A program made the translations under genes and the position numbers. Positions 12,786 through 23,115 of a stretch of DNA of 64,000 nt are shown here, one piece after another. How positions within the stretch are numbered: position 1 is the stretch's first letter; every line of letters begins with the position of its first letter. Source of the stretch: Amborella trichopoda (lineage: Eukaryota > Streptophyta > Magnoliopsida > Amborellales > Amborellaceae). Location of the stretch: the NCBI RefSeq assembly GCF_000471905.2, contig NW_006500351.1, forward strand, positions 4,013,066 through 4,077,065. The letters are read 5' to 3'. The notes beneath the pieces are model-generated. The model was not told the origin of the DNA. It worked only from the letters and a program-made list of their open reading frames with translations, and ran no database searches.

Positions 12786-13190
12786 TTCCCTCTCTCTCTT
12801 TTATCCTCTCATCTCTTCTCTTCTTCTCTTCTTCCTCCTTTCGTCAGTTCCCTTTTTCTCTTACTTCATTTCTTACTTCTTTCTTCAAAACCATCATTCT
12901 GCTACTCTTTCGTTCGACTAAGAGGGATCGAGGTTAGCCTCTCATGGTAGTCCTGTCGTCTAGCCGTAATGTTGTTGTGTCAGGCTTACGTGGCCTGCTT
13001 TATTGCCATGATAAACCGATCATTGTGCCTAGCTAGTTGGTACTGATAATGACGTCTAGCAGTAACCTTGTGAGCCGGTCTTAGTTACCGAGCCCATTTT
13101 GCTACCATGTCAGGCCAATTATTCACTAGCTTAGTCACCGCTCTAATCCTCTCGCTCAGTCAAATTCTTCTCTCCCCGTCTTTCTTCTCT

Positions 13191-14184
13191 TTTTCTGGAT
13201 CTGAGATTTTCTTATCCCCGCATTCGAGAGTGTCCCTAGGGAACAAGTTCCTTCGACTTTGTTCCCAACATCCTCTTGTGCAAAGACCCCTTGTCTAGCT
13301 CTTAGGTCTTAACTTGGACCTGTGTGAGGTGGGACTTAAAGGTCCCTCACTCCTCATCTCCTCGCTCTAGTGGAAACTCCACCAAGGCACCCTGCATCGG
13401 CAACACTTCTGTTGCCCTACACAACATGCACCCAGCCACCGGCAAGTCACTTGCCGGTCGTGTTCTTGTGGTACGCCGGAAGGCTGCCCAGTTCCTTTCT
13501 GTAAAAGGCAAGTAGGTCGCCATTGCTTCTGTGGGTCACCATAAGGCTACCCCCCATATTTCTGCACCATTGGTTTCTATCCTTAAAGGTTCAACACATC
13601 GAGGCGGAAACCCCAAGGTCTCCACCCCTCACATACACCATAAAGCTCGTGGGTCCCCCATTCAAGCCACATCTCAAGGAAACCCTCCTGTTACCTCGAG
13701 TCCATGTCTAGGATCAGAACTTGTAAGGTTAGGTCCTGCGCACGTTGATCACATGCATCTCACTACTCGGGGCAACGCCGTCATTACGCCAACCAGAGTA
13801 CACAGGAGACGACCTCCTCGTCCTCCTATTTTGCACACACAAGCGCACCCTGTAAGGATCAGGCCTACACCTGTTCTCTTACAGACACTTGCTCGTAGTT
13901 CCTGGCCTCCTAAGGCCAGATCACTTGTACGAGCCCGAGCTTACACCCAGGTCTCCTGTGATCCTTCTTCAAGGGGCGCACATATGTCGCCATTACAGAC
14001 ACCCTCTTGCCTTAGACTCAGGCCTTCTCATGACTCAATCTTGCTCTGGCCCACTCCTCCTTCATCGAGCAAGCACCTTTAGCCTTGGCACTCCAAGGTT
14101 TTCCCCATGGGTACCATCTTGAACCAGCCCTGTCACTTTAGTCATGTCTTTGGAGCTCATAAGAGAGCTTAGGGCATTGACCTG
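13191..14184 (+). other. Gypsy-1 leader and N-terminal gag-like region, unresolved
   Basis: The stretch between the 5' LTR and the gag remnants. Overlapping open frames rich in Pro, Ser, His and Arg (longest at 13531-14082) have no recognised domain. Part of it (about 13330-13700) resembles Gypsy-2 at about 29150-29500: both carry a CACAACATGCACCC / CATAATGTTCACCC segment followed by related words. That marks the two elements as relatives and suggests a conserved leader region. I could not find a convincing PBS. Confidence 0.45.
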
Positions 14185-15978
14185 ATGGAAGATCGAGTTC
14201 TTCATCCTCCCCAGCCCAAGATGACTCCAGTTTCTGGCCCTTATCCATTGTCGCGCCTGATGGAGGTAGCTCTATCCTGTGTAAGAAGAGCTGACCAGCC
14301 GCGACCTAAATCGGAGTTTTGGCACGAGGTTTATCAAAACCTCAAGGCTAAACGCGATAGAGGTCTACAAATTTTGACTAAGGAGGTGACCAAGGCAGTC
14401 AAAACAACCAATTATGATGACCCTCTTCACTAGAATCCCTTCAGACGATGAAGCCTGAAGAAGAGCTCCATGAGCCCTGTGCTATGGTCATTGTCGTAGA
14501 AGAAGATCCAGCCACTAAACAGCCACGGTCCCAAGACCGTCGAGAACCGATCCAAATGCGATCAACATACAAGAGTCGAGTTCAGTCAGGGCATGCTAGC
14601 CCCTTGCTGATTGACCTACCACGTACGACCCGTCAGGTTTGCAAGCCCTTGGTTACCACTAACATTGACCCAGAATATGATCCAGCTTCCAGAAACCAAG
14701 TTCCCTGAGCAACCTGGCCTTGACACTTAGGCGAATTATTGTGCCTACCATTGGAGGATCAATCATCCCACAGATGACTACTACACGCTGAAGGATATTA
14801 TCGAGACCTTGATTCAGAAGGGTCAGATAAAGCTTGAAGATTTAAATAAGGCCTTTGGGGCAGCCGAGGCCTCCCATGCCGTAAGTTTCCAAGAGGAAGA
14901 CGTAATGCCTGGTATCCTTTACGTCTTCTTCATTATAATGCTTTAGGAAGGCATAATTACACTGAAGCAGGCAAGGCAACCCAGTCGCCTTGCTAAGGGG
15001 ACCGAAGATCGTTGGTGCTCGTATCATCTGATAAGAGGCCATTACTTGTCAGAATGCACAAGTTTCCTTGATATATTCACAAAGAAAATAAGGGAGTATC
15101 AAGAGTTTTACAACCTCCACGTAAGTGATCCCCAAATCACTTCTCCATCGCTCCAAGAAGATCTTCCAAAGCAGGACATTCCTATCAATGACTCAGAGTT
15201 TGCGGAACCCTCGATTCCCCAACCATGGATAGTCTACCATGGCCGAAGCAGACTCAAGTCCTTAAGGTGAGAAGAAGTTCGCCAAGTTAGAGCTATTTGC
15301 CAGCCCAACGAAACGAATCACATATCACCTCAGAAAACCAGAAAGAGACGGGCACCGAGGGCTACTCGCCAAAGAAACAAGACCGCTCAACCCACAGTCG
15401 ATCAGAAATTCTCAGGCCCCTTCCTCAACTGCCAACTTTACTGAACTTCATCCCCAGCACGATCCTTCTTCCTTCTTCATCCTATCGAGGAGACATTCCC
15501 ATGCCATCTCCTACTCAGCATACGTCCAATGAGGGTGACGACGTTAAAAGCACTCCCCAACTGTTTAAGCACGGGAAAGACCTAAAAGAACCCTCTGCAC
15601 TTGTCCAACCCTGGTTATGACGTAAAAAGCTGCCCAGATAGGTTTGATGAGGGGAACGACCTTAAAAGTCCCCCTCCTTCTAACCCTTCTCTTTCTTCTT
15701 CGTTTGCTTCTCATTCTTCCTCGTCTATGTCTCTTGTGAGTACAACCTTGATATGTCCAAACTTTGAAGCTCTCGACAGAGAATTCAAAGGGATCGATAT
15801 AAGTAGGATGCAGTGGAAGCGATTGAGAAAAACCCTGGCACAGGCAGCAGGATTCCTAACTGTTCCTGATGCTCTGGCAACTAAAGCCAATGCAGAGCCA
15901 CCTTCTTCAAAGAAGCACAAGAAGTTGAAGCCAAAGAAACCCCAATGGTCCCCTGAGCCTGACTTGAGCAGAGATTGA
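14185..15978 (+). pseudogene. Gypsy-1 gag remnant with zinc-knuckle-like motifs
   Basis: Open frames in different phases, separated by stops, encode the C-terminal part of a Tat-type gag. Around 14735-14850 the reading includes YCAYHWRINHP and LKDIIETLIQKGQIKL. Around 15012-15075 it gives WCSYHLIRGHYLSEC, a C-X2-H...H-X4-C pattern typical of the zinc-binding motifs of these elements. From about 15527 a degenerate repeat of roughly 13 residues (SN-x-GDD-x-KS-x-P) follows, then a Ser-rich and Lys-rich tail. The gag core seen in Gypsy-2 (FDGTGSP...FKWYVRLP) is absent upstream, where the sequence jumps from an unrelated frame to the zinc region. Probably internally deleted. Confidence 0.6.
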
Positions 15979-16447
15979 GAGAGTCAAAGGGGTAAAGTTT
16001 CTACTCTCATGAGGCTTGCCACATGATACAAGTCTGTGAAGTACCAACCAACGCAGGCCAAACACGATAGATAGAGCCCAAATACCATGTGATTCGCATT
16101 GACACACTTCTTGTGCTACATTCGTTGAACCGCAGATTCCCTGTAATCCCCAAGTAGAACTTCTGCAATCTGAGAGACAATCTCTATTCACCAAAGACCC
16201 TTCCATTCCTCAATCTGAGGAAGGTGCAAAAATTATGATCCACTCTGGACCTCTATCGAAAGCACAAATGTCAGGATCATGGGTCTTTGCACTTGAGGTC
16301 GATCAAAACATCTCTGAAAACAATGAGGATGAGTTACAAGAGACTCCAGAAGAATGGGAAGAAGGTGGTTAAGCTACACTTGACGAACTCGAAGAAATAA
16401 ATCTTAGAGACGAAGCAGATCCTAGACCTACATTCATTTCAGCCAAT
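15979..16447 (+). other. Gypsy-1 gag-pol linker; protease not found
   Basis: Degenerate sequence where a gag-protease junction would be expected. An acidic stretch (16290-16440) with EDELQETPEEWEEGG-like reading leads directly into the RT N-terminal region, as in related elements. No D-[ST]-G protease signature is readable in any frame between 14.1 and 16.45 kb, whereas Gypsy-2 retains the protease. The protease therefore seems deleted here. Confidence 0.5.
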
Positions 16448-17460
16448 ATGTCTCCAGAAGAGAAAGAGGAGTTCACTACCTTCTTGAGAGAAAACCGGGA
16501 TGTCTTTGCTTGGCATTACCATGAGATGCCTAGTTTAGACCCTCAAGTTGTTGTTCACCATCTCGGCATTGACCCAACTGTCAAACCTGTCAAGAAAAAA
16601 TCAAGAAGGTTTAGGTCTGACCTCGAAATGTAGATATACACCGAGATAACCAAATGCAGACAAGCAGGATTCATCCATGAAGTCAAGTACCCGAAATGGC
16701 TAGCAAATGTCGTTTCGGTCAAGAAGAAGAATGGTCAAATCAGGGTGTGTATTGACTTCCACAATTTGAATACCGCCTGCCCCAAGGATGACTTCTCGTG
16801 GCTATTCACCGAGATGCTCGTCGACTCTACAGCTCACTGTCAAATCTTTTCCTTCATAAAAGGATACTTCAGGTATAACTAGATAAGGATGGCGCCCGAA
16901 GATGAAGACGCCACTGCATTCTTAACTCCAAAAGGGGTCGTTTATTACACAATGATGCCTTTTGGATTAAAGAATGCTGGTGCCACATACTAGAGAGCAA
17001 TGTCGACCATTTTCAAAGACATGATGCACAAAGAAATGGAGAGTTATGTAGATGACCTGGTGATAAATCCGAAGAGAAGGATGCTCACATGAGAGATCTT
17101 GAAAAGGTGTTCAAGCGGTTGCGTCTTCATCAACTAAAAATGAACTCGCTAAAATGCGCTTTTGGCATGCATTAGGGAAAATTCTTGGGGTTCATCGTCA
17201 TACATCGAGGGCTTGAAGTTGAGCCAATCAAGATTAAGGCAATCCAAGAAATGCCATCACCGACTACACTTTGAGAACTGTGCTCCCTTCAAGGGAAACT
17301 GGCATACATTCACAGGTTCATCTCGAACCTCTCAGGTCGCTGTAAACCTTTTACATACCTGTTAAAGAAAGATACCCCATTTATCTGAGATAAAGCATGT
17401 CAGGCAGCCCTTGACGACATCAAGCATTATTTACTTAACCCTCCAGTACTCTCTACACCA
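16448..17460 (+). pseudogene. Gypsy-1 reverse transcriptase, with stops and a frameshift
   Basis: Begins MSPEEKEEFTTFLRENRDVF and FAWHYHEMP, the usual start of plant gypsy RT, then VSVKKKNGQIRVCIDFHNLN, MPFGLKNAGATY and the catalytic YVDDLV (about 17045-17065). Downstream, KMNSLKCAFG and FLGFIVIHRGLEVEPIKIKAI carry the RT C-terminus after a frame change just past YVDDLV. In-frame stops lie at 16631, 16880 and 16991. At least the last two replace glutamine at conserved positions (YNQIRM and TYQRAM types), consistent with CAG to TAG decay. The enzyme would have copied element RNA to DNA in the virus-like particle. Not functional here. Confidence 0.85.
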
Positions 17461-17898
17461 GTATTGAGAAATCCCCTCATTCTATATATGACTGCTTTAG
17501 ACGAGTCACTCGAAGCATTGTTGACACAAAATAGTGAAGACGGAAAAGAGACTGTGTTATGTTACCTCAGCCGCAAGATGGAAGGGGCCGAGAAGAATTA
17601 TCCCCCTATTGAAAAGATGTGCATGGCCTTGATCTTTATAGTACAGAAACTCCGCCATTACTTGCTTGGTCATGATGTTAAACTTATATCGAAAGCTGAT
17701 TCTGTAAAGTTTCTCATGACACGCCCATGCTTGTCGGGACAACTTGCTAAGTTGACATTATTGCTGATGGAGTTCGATATCATGTATGTCCCACAGAAGG
17801 CCATCAAGGGACAGGCCTTGGCTGACTTTCTCATAGCACACCTCGTACTGGCAGAATTGCCTCTATCAAGCGACCCTCCTGATGAAGAAGTTTTATGA
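17461..17898 (+). pseudogene. Gypsy-1 RNase H (retroviral-type) domain
   Basis: A 144-codon frame beginning RNPLILYMTALDESLEALL, with CYLSRKMEGAEKNYPPIEKM, LRHYLLGHDVKLI and DFLIAHL, matches the RNase H that follows RT in gypsy polyproteins. The first catalytic acidic position sits in MTALDESL, where gypsy elements usually have S-D/A-x. It would degrade RNA in RNA:DNA hybrids. The frame is open, but it lies in a pol broken on both sides, so I call it pseudogenic. Confidence 0.8.
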
Positions 17899-17913
17899 GC
17901 TGACCTTGCTCTT

Positions 17914-18462
17914 GTGTGGGAATTGTACTTCGACGAAGCCTTTCAATCAGATCGGGGAGGCACAGGAGTAGTATTCCTAAATTCGAGAGGAGGAATATTG
18001 CCACTTTCTTTCTCTCTCGCTCAAGCCGGTTCTGATAATGAGGAAGAATATCAGGCCCTTATAATCGAGCTGGAGATAGCCTTCGACCTCGACTTGGAGC
18101 AAGTCAAGATCTATGGCGACTTTGAGTTGGTTATTCGACAGCTCAAAGGGATCTATGATGTGAGAAAAGGCACTCTCAAGCCTTATCACGATACTGCAAA
18201 ATTGTATATGGCTCAGTTTGAGGATGTATCCCGGAGTGACATCCCTAGGAGGCTAAACTCCCAGGCTAACGCACTTGCAAAAGTGGATGCTACAATTCAG
18301 TTGTCCTCATCGGGACCCACGCTTATTAGGGTGACGGAACGGAGACACATTGAACTAAGAACCGAGGTCGACACGGATGACGGGAGAAATATCTTCCTAG
18401 AGTGCCCTCCTTATCCATTCAGCACACTTCTATCAGTAAAAGAAGTAATCAAGACTGAATAA
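17914..18462 (+). pseudogene. Gypsy-1 second (archaeal-type) RNase H, Tat-lineage marker
   Basis: The frame starts WELYFDEAFQSDRGGTGVVF, then NEEEYQALIIELEIAFDLDL, VKIYGDFELVIRQLKGIYDV and ANALAKVDAT. This is the layout of the additional RNase H found between the first RNase H and integrase in Tat/Ogre-group plant gypsy elements: D in FDEA, E in NEEEYQAL, D in YGDFELV, and a final D in KVDA. A short linker with one stop separates it from the first RNase H. The key acidic residues are present. The domain is followed by a Tat-like spacer before integrase. Confidence 0.82.
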
Positions 18463-19797
18463 GGAATAACACAGAGGCAAGGAGCTAAGGGTCGAAATCA
18501 AGAACCAAAATTCTTTGACCCAATATGCGTAAAAATTGAGCAGGTAGAAGATTGGAGAGAGCCCATCACTAGTTTCTTAAAAGATGGCAGGCTCCCAGAA
18601 CGAAACAGCATACGTCGAATGTCTACCAAGTATACCCTCCTTGAAGGAGATGCTCTCTTCAGACGGTCATTTGACAACATTCTTCGTAGATGCGTCGATA
18701 TCCAAGAAGTAAATAAGGTGTTAGAAGAGGTCCACTCAGGCATTTGTGGACTACACCAATCTGATCCTATGCTCTATGAACGAATGCCTAAGTTGGGATA
18801 CTATTGGCCTTCTATGATCTCTGATTCCTTAAGCTATGCTAAAAAGTGCCAAGTATGCCAAATACACTCCAGCCTGGTTCACCAGCTTCCAGAACCCTTA
18901 CACCCTATGGTTACATCATAGCCCTTCTCACAATGGGATATGAACATCGTAGGGCCTATTGAACCTCCTTCCGCAATGGGCCATATTTTTATCCTACCTG
19001 CAACATATTATTTCTCTAAGTGGGCTGAAGCGGTCTCCCTTAAGTAGGTTCCTGGGATAGCGGTGGCCTACTTCGTTTGACATCATATTATATATCACTT
19101 CGGAGTGCCTGACCGGATTATATCTGATAACAGTCCTCAATTTAAGAGTCGTCACATCGATCGCTTAGTTAATCAGTTCGGTTTCGAATGGAGGTACTCA
19201 ACTATGTATCACCCTTAGGTGAATGGATTAGCTGAGGCTTTCAATAAGACTCTGTGCAACGGTTTAAGAAAGTCAGTATAAAAAACAAGGAAGAACTGGC
19301 ATGAGAAGCTTCTCGAAGTACTATGGGCTTATCGTACTACTACTTGAAATGCTACAGATTCCACTCCTTATTCTCTGGTCTATGGGTGTGAAGTGGTTTT
19401 ACCTCTCGAAATATAAATCCCTTCATTGCGAGTCGCTATTCACTAAGGAATAACCAAAGAAGAGAGAGTCATTCTCCGGTACTAAGAATTGGATGCACTT
19501 GATGAAAAGAGGCTAGAGGCTCAGCAGAGCCTTGAACTCAATCAAGGGAGAATGAAGAGGGCTTTTGACAAATTCGTCAAGGTCCACTCATTCACCCGTG
19601 GTGACCTAGTCCTAGCTATCAAGAGGCTTATTGTTATGCACGGACGGCTTAAAGGGAAGTTCGAGCCTAAGTGGGAAGGTCCTTTTACAGTCAAGAAAGT
19701 CTCGCCCAAGGGAGCCTACATATTGGCACATCCTGAGGGAGAGGAAGCAATGCCCCCTATCAATGGACGATACTTAAAGAAGTACTATCCCTGATGC
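18463..19797 (+). pseudogene. Gypsy-1 integrase, with stops and altered active site
   Basis: The HHCC zinc domain is readable (HSGICGLH, then KKCQVCQIH, about 18730-18865). The catalytic core follows: WDMNIVGPIEPP (expected WGMDIVGP, so the first catalytic Asp reads Asn), FGVPDRIISDNSPQFKS (second Asp kept) and VNGLAEAFNKTL (Glu kept). The C-terminal part (19489-19794) gives LVLAIKRLI and LKGKFEPKWEGPFTVKK, ending NGRYLKKYYP and a stop at 19792-19794. Stops interrupt the core at about 18919, 19045 (TAG), 19078, 19216 (TAG), 19280, 19345 and 19413. It would have inserted element cDNA into chromosomes. Inactive. Confidence 0.85.
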
Positions 19798-20160
19798 GTA
19801 TTCAAAAGAAAGGGACTCAACATGAAAATAAGTAAGATAGTCCAAACAAATTCTAACTCTTTTTATTGTAGTAGAAATGAGTTACAATTTACAAAGAAGC
19901 CCATTATTAGGGAGGTTACAAGTCTCGTGCATATGTGGATAAGAGGATAGTTACAAACCAAAACTTGTACTCTTGCATATGAGGATAAGTGGACAGTTAC
20001 AAGCCAAAACAAATGCCTGCCCCATGAGGAAGAAGCAAACCCACCAAAGAAAGGCCCTTCTCATGAAGAAGGAGTGAAACCACTTGGAGAGTTAGCTTTA
20101 ATGGTTACAGGCTAGAAGACGAAGTGAAGCCACTCCAAGAAGTTAGCCTCAGTCCATCCG

Positions 20161-20223
20161 ATGTGTATATCAAATATATGATGTGTATATCAAATATATG
20201 ACGTGTATATCAAATATATGATG
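20161..20223. repeat. 20-bp tandem repeat, 3 copies
   Basis: ATGTGTATATCAAATATATG repeated three times with a single T to C change in the third copy. It lies in the Gypsy-1 3' non-coding region. Confidence 0.95.
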
Positions 20224-21320
20224 TAGGATTCATTCGACATGTGTATCAAACATACAAAGTAGGCTGCCCTGGAAAGGGACTGGCCTATGACGGAAAGCAT
20301 ACCTTGTTCACAGTGGATGCCCTTGCACAGAATAACATGGACCTCACTGTTATGCTGAAGGATTTGGCTTCTAACAGGTACCACAAGCCACGCCTTACCA
20401 TCATTCTCCTCTTCAATTTGCTGGCCCATGAACATCGTTGTGCATAGCTCACCACCGAACATCGCAAATCCCACACATGACTTACAGCCACATGTGAGCA
20501 TTACTCTCCACATTATGATAGGCCACACTGCTAATGTGCGCCATCTAAAGTCGGTGCCGGCTGTGTCCTCCAAGGGCTAGTGCCAGCTGAACTCCTGACG
20601 TCAGTTGCCTTTCTTGAAGATTAACGCCAGTTTTCTCAGCACCGGTAACACTTCTAAACCATCAGCGTCGGTTGCCCTAGTGTCGATTGCACTTCTGATT
20701 AGCGTCAGACCCATTGAAACCGTTCACTTCCCGAGACTTCTTGTTTTGAAAGCTTAAGTTTTCGCACCTCCTTAATGGTTTGAAAACTTAGCACCTCCTT
20801 AATGGTTTGAAAGCCCCTGGGAAATCCCTTAAAACTCCCTAGAAAACTCCCAAGATGTGCGAAAATTGTCAGTATTCCACTTCCCGCCTCTTTTACTGAA
20901 AAAAAAAAACTCAGCCGAAACCTCTTCTATTTCCTGGAAAACTCTCCTTTCCCTCTCCTTTCCCCCCAACTTCACCAAATTCTTGGCAAAGTCTGCTCGC
21001 CGAAGGCCTTCCCTACAAAACTGCTGGAATCCCACTATTCACCAAAAACCTTCCCTATAAAACTTTTGCTGGAGTCCCACTGTTTGCCAGAACTTCAATC
21101 GGGCACCCTCTCCTCACTGTTAAAGAAATATTTTGTTTATGTTTTTTTTACCCATGGTGAAAAATGAAGAAAATGGGATTTTACCCCTTTATATAGACCA
21201 CACTACCGTCAATTGTCCCTCACAAATTAGGAATTCCAGTCACGTCCAAGGGAAGCCAAGCGATGCTGAGCCGGGTCAAGCTTTGACTCGAGGCCCAAGG
21301 TAACTCTCATTGATCCATGC

Positions 21321-21600
21321 CCAGCATCGGGTGAATTCTAAACAACCCTAGCACCGGTTGACTTGGCGCTGGGTGACTTCCAAACAACCCTAGTGCCGGT
21401 CGACTTAGCGCCAGGTGAATTCCAAACAACCCTAGCACCAGTTGACTTAGTGCCGGGTGAGTTTCGAAACGACCCTAGCACCGGTTAACTTAGCACCGGT
21501 TGTGTTCAAACAATATCACGGGTCGTTCACAGCGCCAGCTGAGTTTTTAACAACCCAACGCCAGTTGTGTCTTTGAAAGCTCAGCGCCGGTTGAACATTC
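21321..21600. repeat. ~42-bp tandem array with AGCGCCGG-type core
   Basis: Four clear and about two degenerate units, each roughly 42 bp: a CCAAACAACCCTAGCACCGG segment followed by TTGACTTAGCGCCGGGTGA. Looser relatives of the same GCGCCGGY core are scattered upstream at 20540-20700. The core matches that of the unrelated-length repeats in both LTRs of the same element. Confidence 0.8.
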
Positions 21601-22119
21601 GCAAGAAACCATTATCGCTACACCAGATGCCAGCTGTATTTCAAGCAGCCTATTGTTACCTACTCCAGGCCGAAGCCTTTTGCATCCTACCACTATCCCC
21701 AGTGGACTAGTACTCAAGCCGTGCCTTGTCATTCCCAGTGGAGTTGCACCCAGGCCGTTGTGCTCAAGTTGTGACCTATCATCCCCAATAGAGTCAGGAG
21801 CTATCTCTTATTCCCATAGGACTTACACCCATACTGTAGTCTATTATCCCCAGTGAAGTTAGGGTCATTCCTACCTCTTCAATTCCCGGTGGATCTATTT
21901 CACACCAAACCATTTTATTCCCAAGAAGTCGGGTTACCTATGCTCTATAGAGTCTCATCTTTCATCCCAGGGAGTACGCTTACCCCCCTAAGCCTTAGTG
22001 AAGTTAGCTTCTGTCGGCCATCCTTCATCGGGTCACCATTTCCATCTGAGCCCTCTACTTGTGGATGGTCTTAATCATTTTATCCACAGACCTATTCCCT
22101 ATGGTGCTCCACCTACATG

Positions 22120-23115
22120 GCGACCCAATTACGGTCCGTGCTACACGACCCTAAACTGCACAGCTTTGGTCCAAACTATATGACCTTAAACTGTAGCGGA
22201 GGTATAGTTGCACGACCAAAGCCACGGTCCATGCTACATGACCCTAAACTGCATAGACCTAGTCTAGTTGCATGACCCCAAAACTGCATGGTCCAAACTA
22301 TATGACCTTAAACTATAACAGAGGTCTAGTTGCACGACCTTAAACTGCACGGTTCTAGCTGCATGACCATGGTCTAGCTTTATGACCTTAAACCATAGTG
22401 CACGTCCTAGCTGCATAACCATCATGGTTCTAGCTGCATAACCATGGTCTAGCTTTATGACCTTAAACTATAGTGCACGTCCTAGCTGCATGATGTTTAA
22501 GGGATCAACACCATGATTCGAACTATATGACCTTAAACTATAGCAGAGGTCTAGTTGCACGACCTTAAACAGCACGGTGGTAGTTGTATGACTTTAAACT
22601 GTATAACCTTGGTCCAATTGTACGACCTTAAACCATAGTGCATGTCTTGGCTGCATGACGATAAACTGCTTAGCACAGGTCATGGAGGCATGACCTTTAA
22701 AACTTGCCCCCGCATACGTGCACACACCTTTACATGCACTTTCACGCATGCCTTCCCTAACCTACCTGCTAGTGTGCACGTACCACTTTCATTACCTCCT
22801 CAGTGTGTCCATTCACTTCATTATCCTACATCATTCACTAGTGAGTCTCACCCGTGCTCACGAAGCAACGAACCATCTCGCCACCTATATTCGTTGTAAG
22901 TTAGTGGGTCACCATCGTCCACTCACATTTCATATATCATCCATCTTTCATAAGTAGCCTAATGCCATTTCCCCAAGTGAGTCAAACCACCACCATACTC
23001 ACTCCATGGCCTCCACAGTCACCACCACGGTCCAGTTGTATGACCTTAAACCATAGTGCACGTCCTGGCCGCATGACATTAAACTATTTCGCACAGGTCT
23101 TGAATGTATGACCTT
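22120..23115. repeat. ACCTTAAACTG-type repeat cluster
   Basis: From 22120 to about 22690, and again at 23025-23115, the words CTAGCTGCATGACC, ATGACCTTAAACTATA and GTGCACGTCCTAGCTGCAT recur in mixed higher-order combinations. Spacing is irregular (about 23-50 bp). Between the two clusters is plain sequence rich in CACATGC and CCACCA words. It appears non-coding. Confidence 0.75.

Larger units (their letters stand above)
11132..13190 (+). repeat. Gypsy-1 5' LTR
   Basis: Matches 24230-26940 in order with about one difference per 6-10 bases by eye. It starts with GTTTGAACGTA in both copies (the expected leading T is A here). It holds a TATA-like box (TATATAAA at 11782), an AATAAA at 11841, a CT-rich stretch, and an array of about 58-60 bp units (12165-12785). 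Relative to the 3' copy it lacks about 646 bp near 11287-11292. The right end is approximate because both LTRs fade out in TTTCTTCTCTT sequence. Confidence 0.8.

Noticed and set aside
22120-22690. Regularly spaced short repeats considered as a CRISPR-like array
   Set aside because: The sequence is a plant retrotransposon 3' region; repeats vary in sequence and spacing and no cas genes exist.
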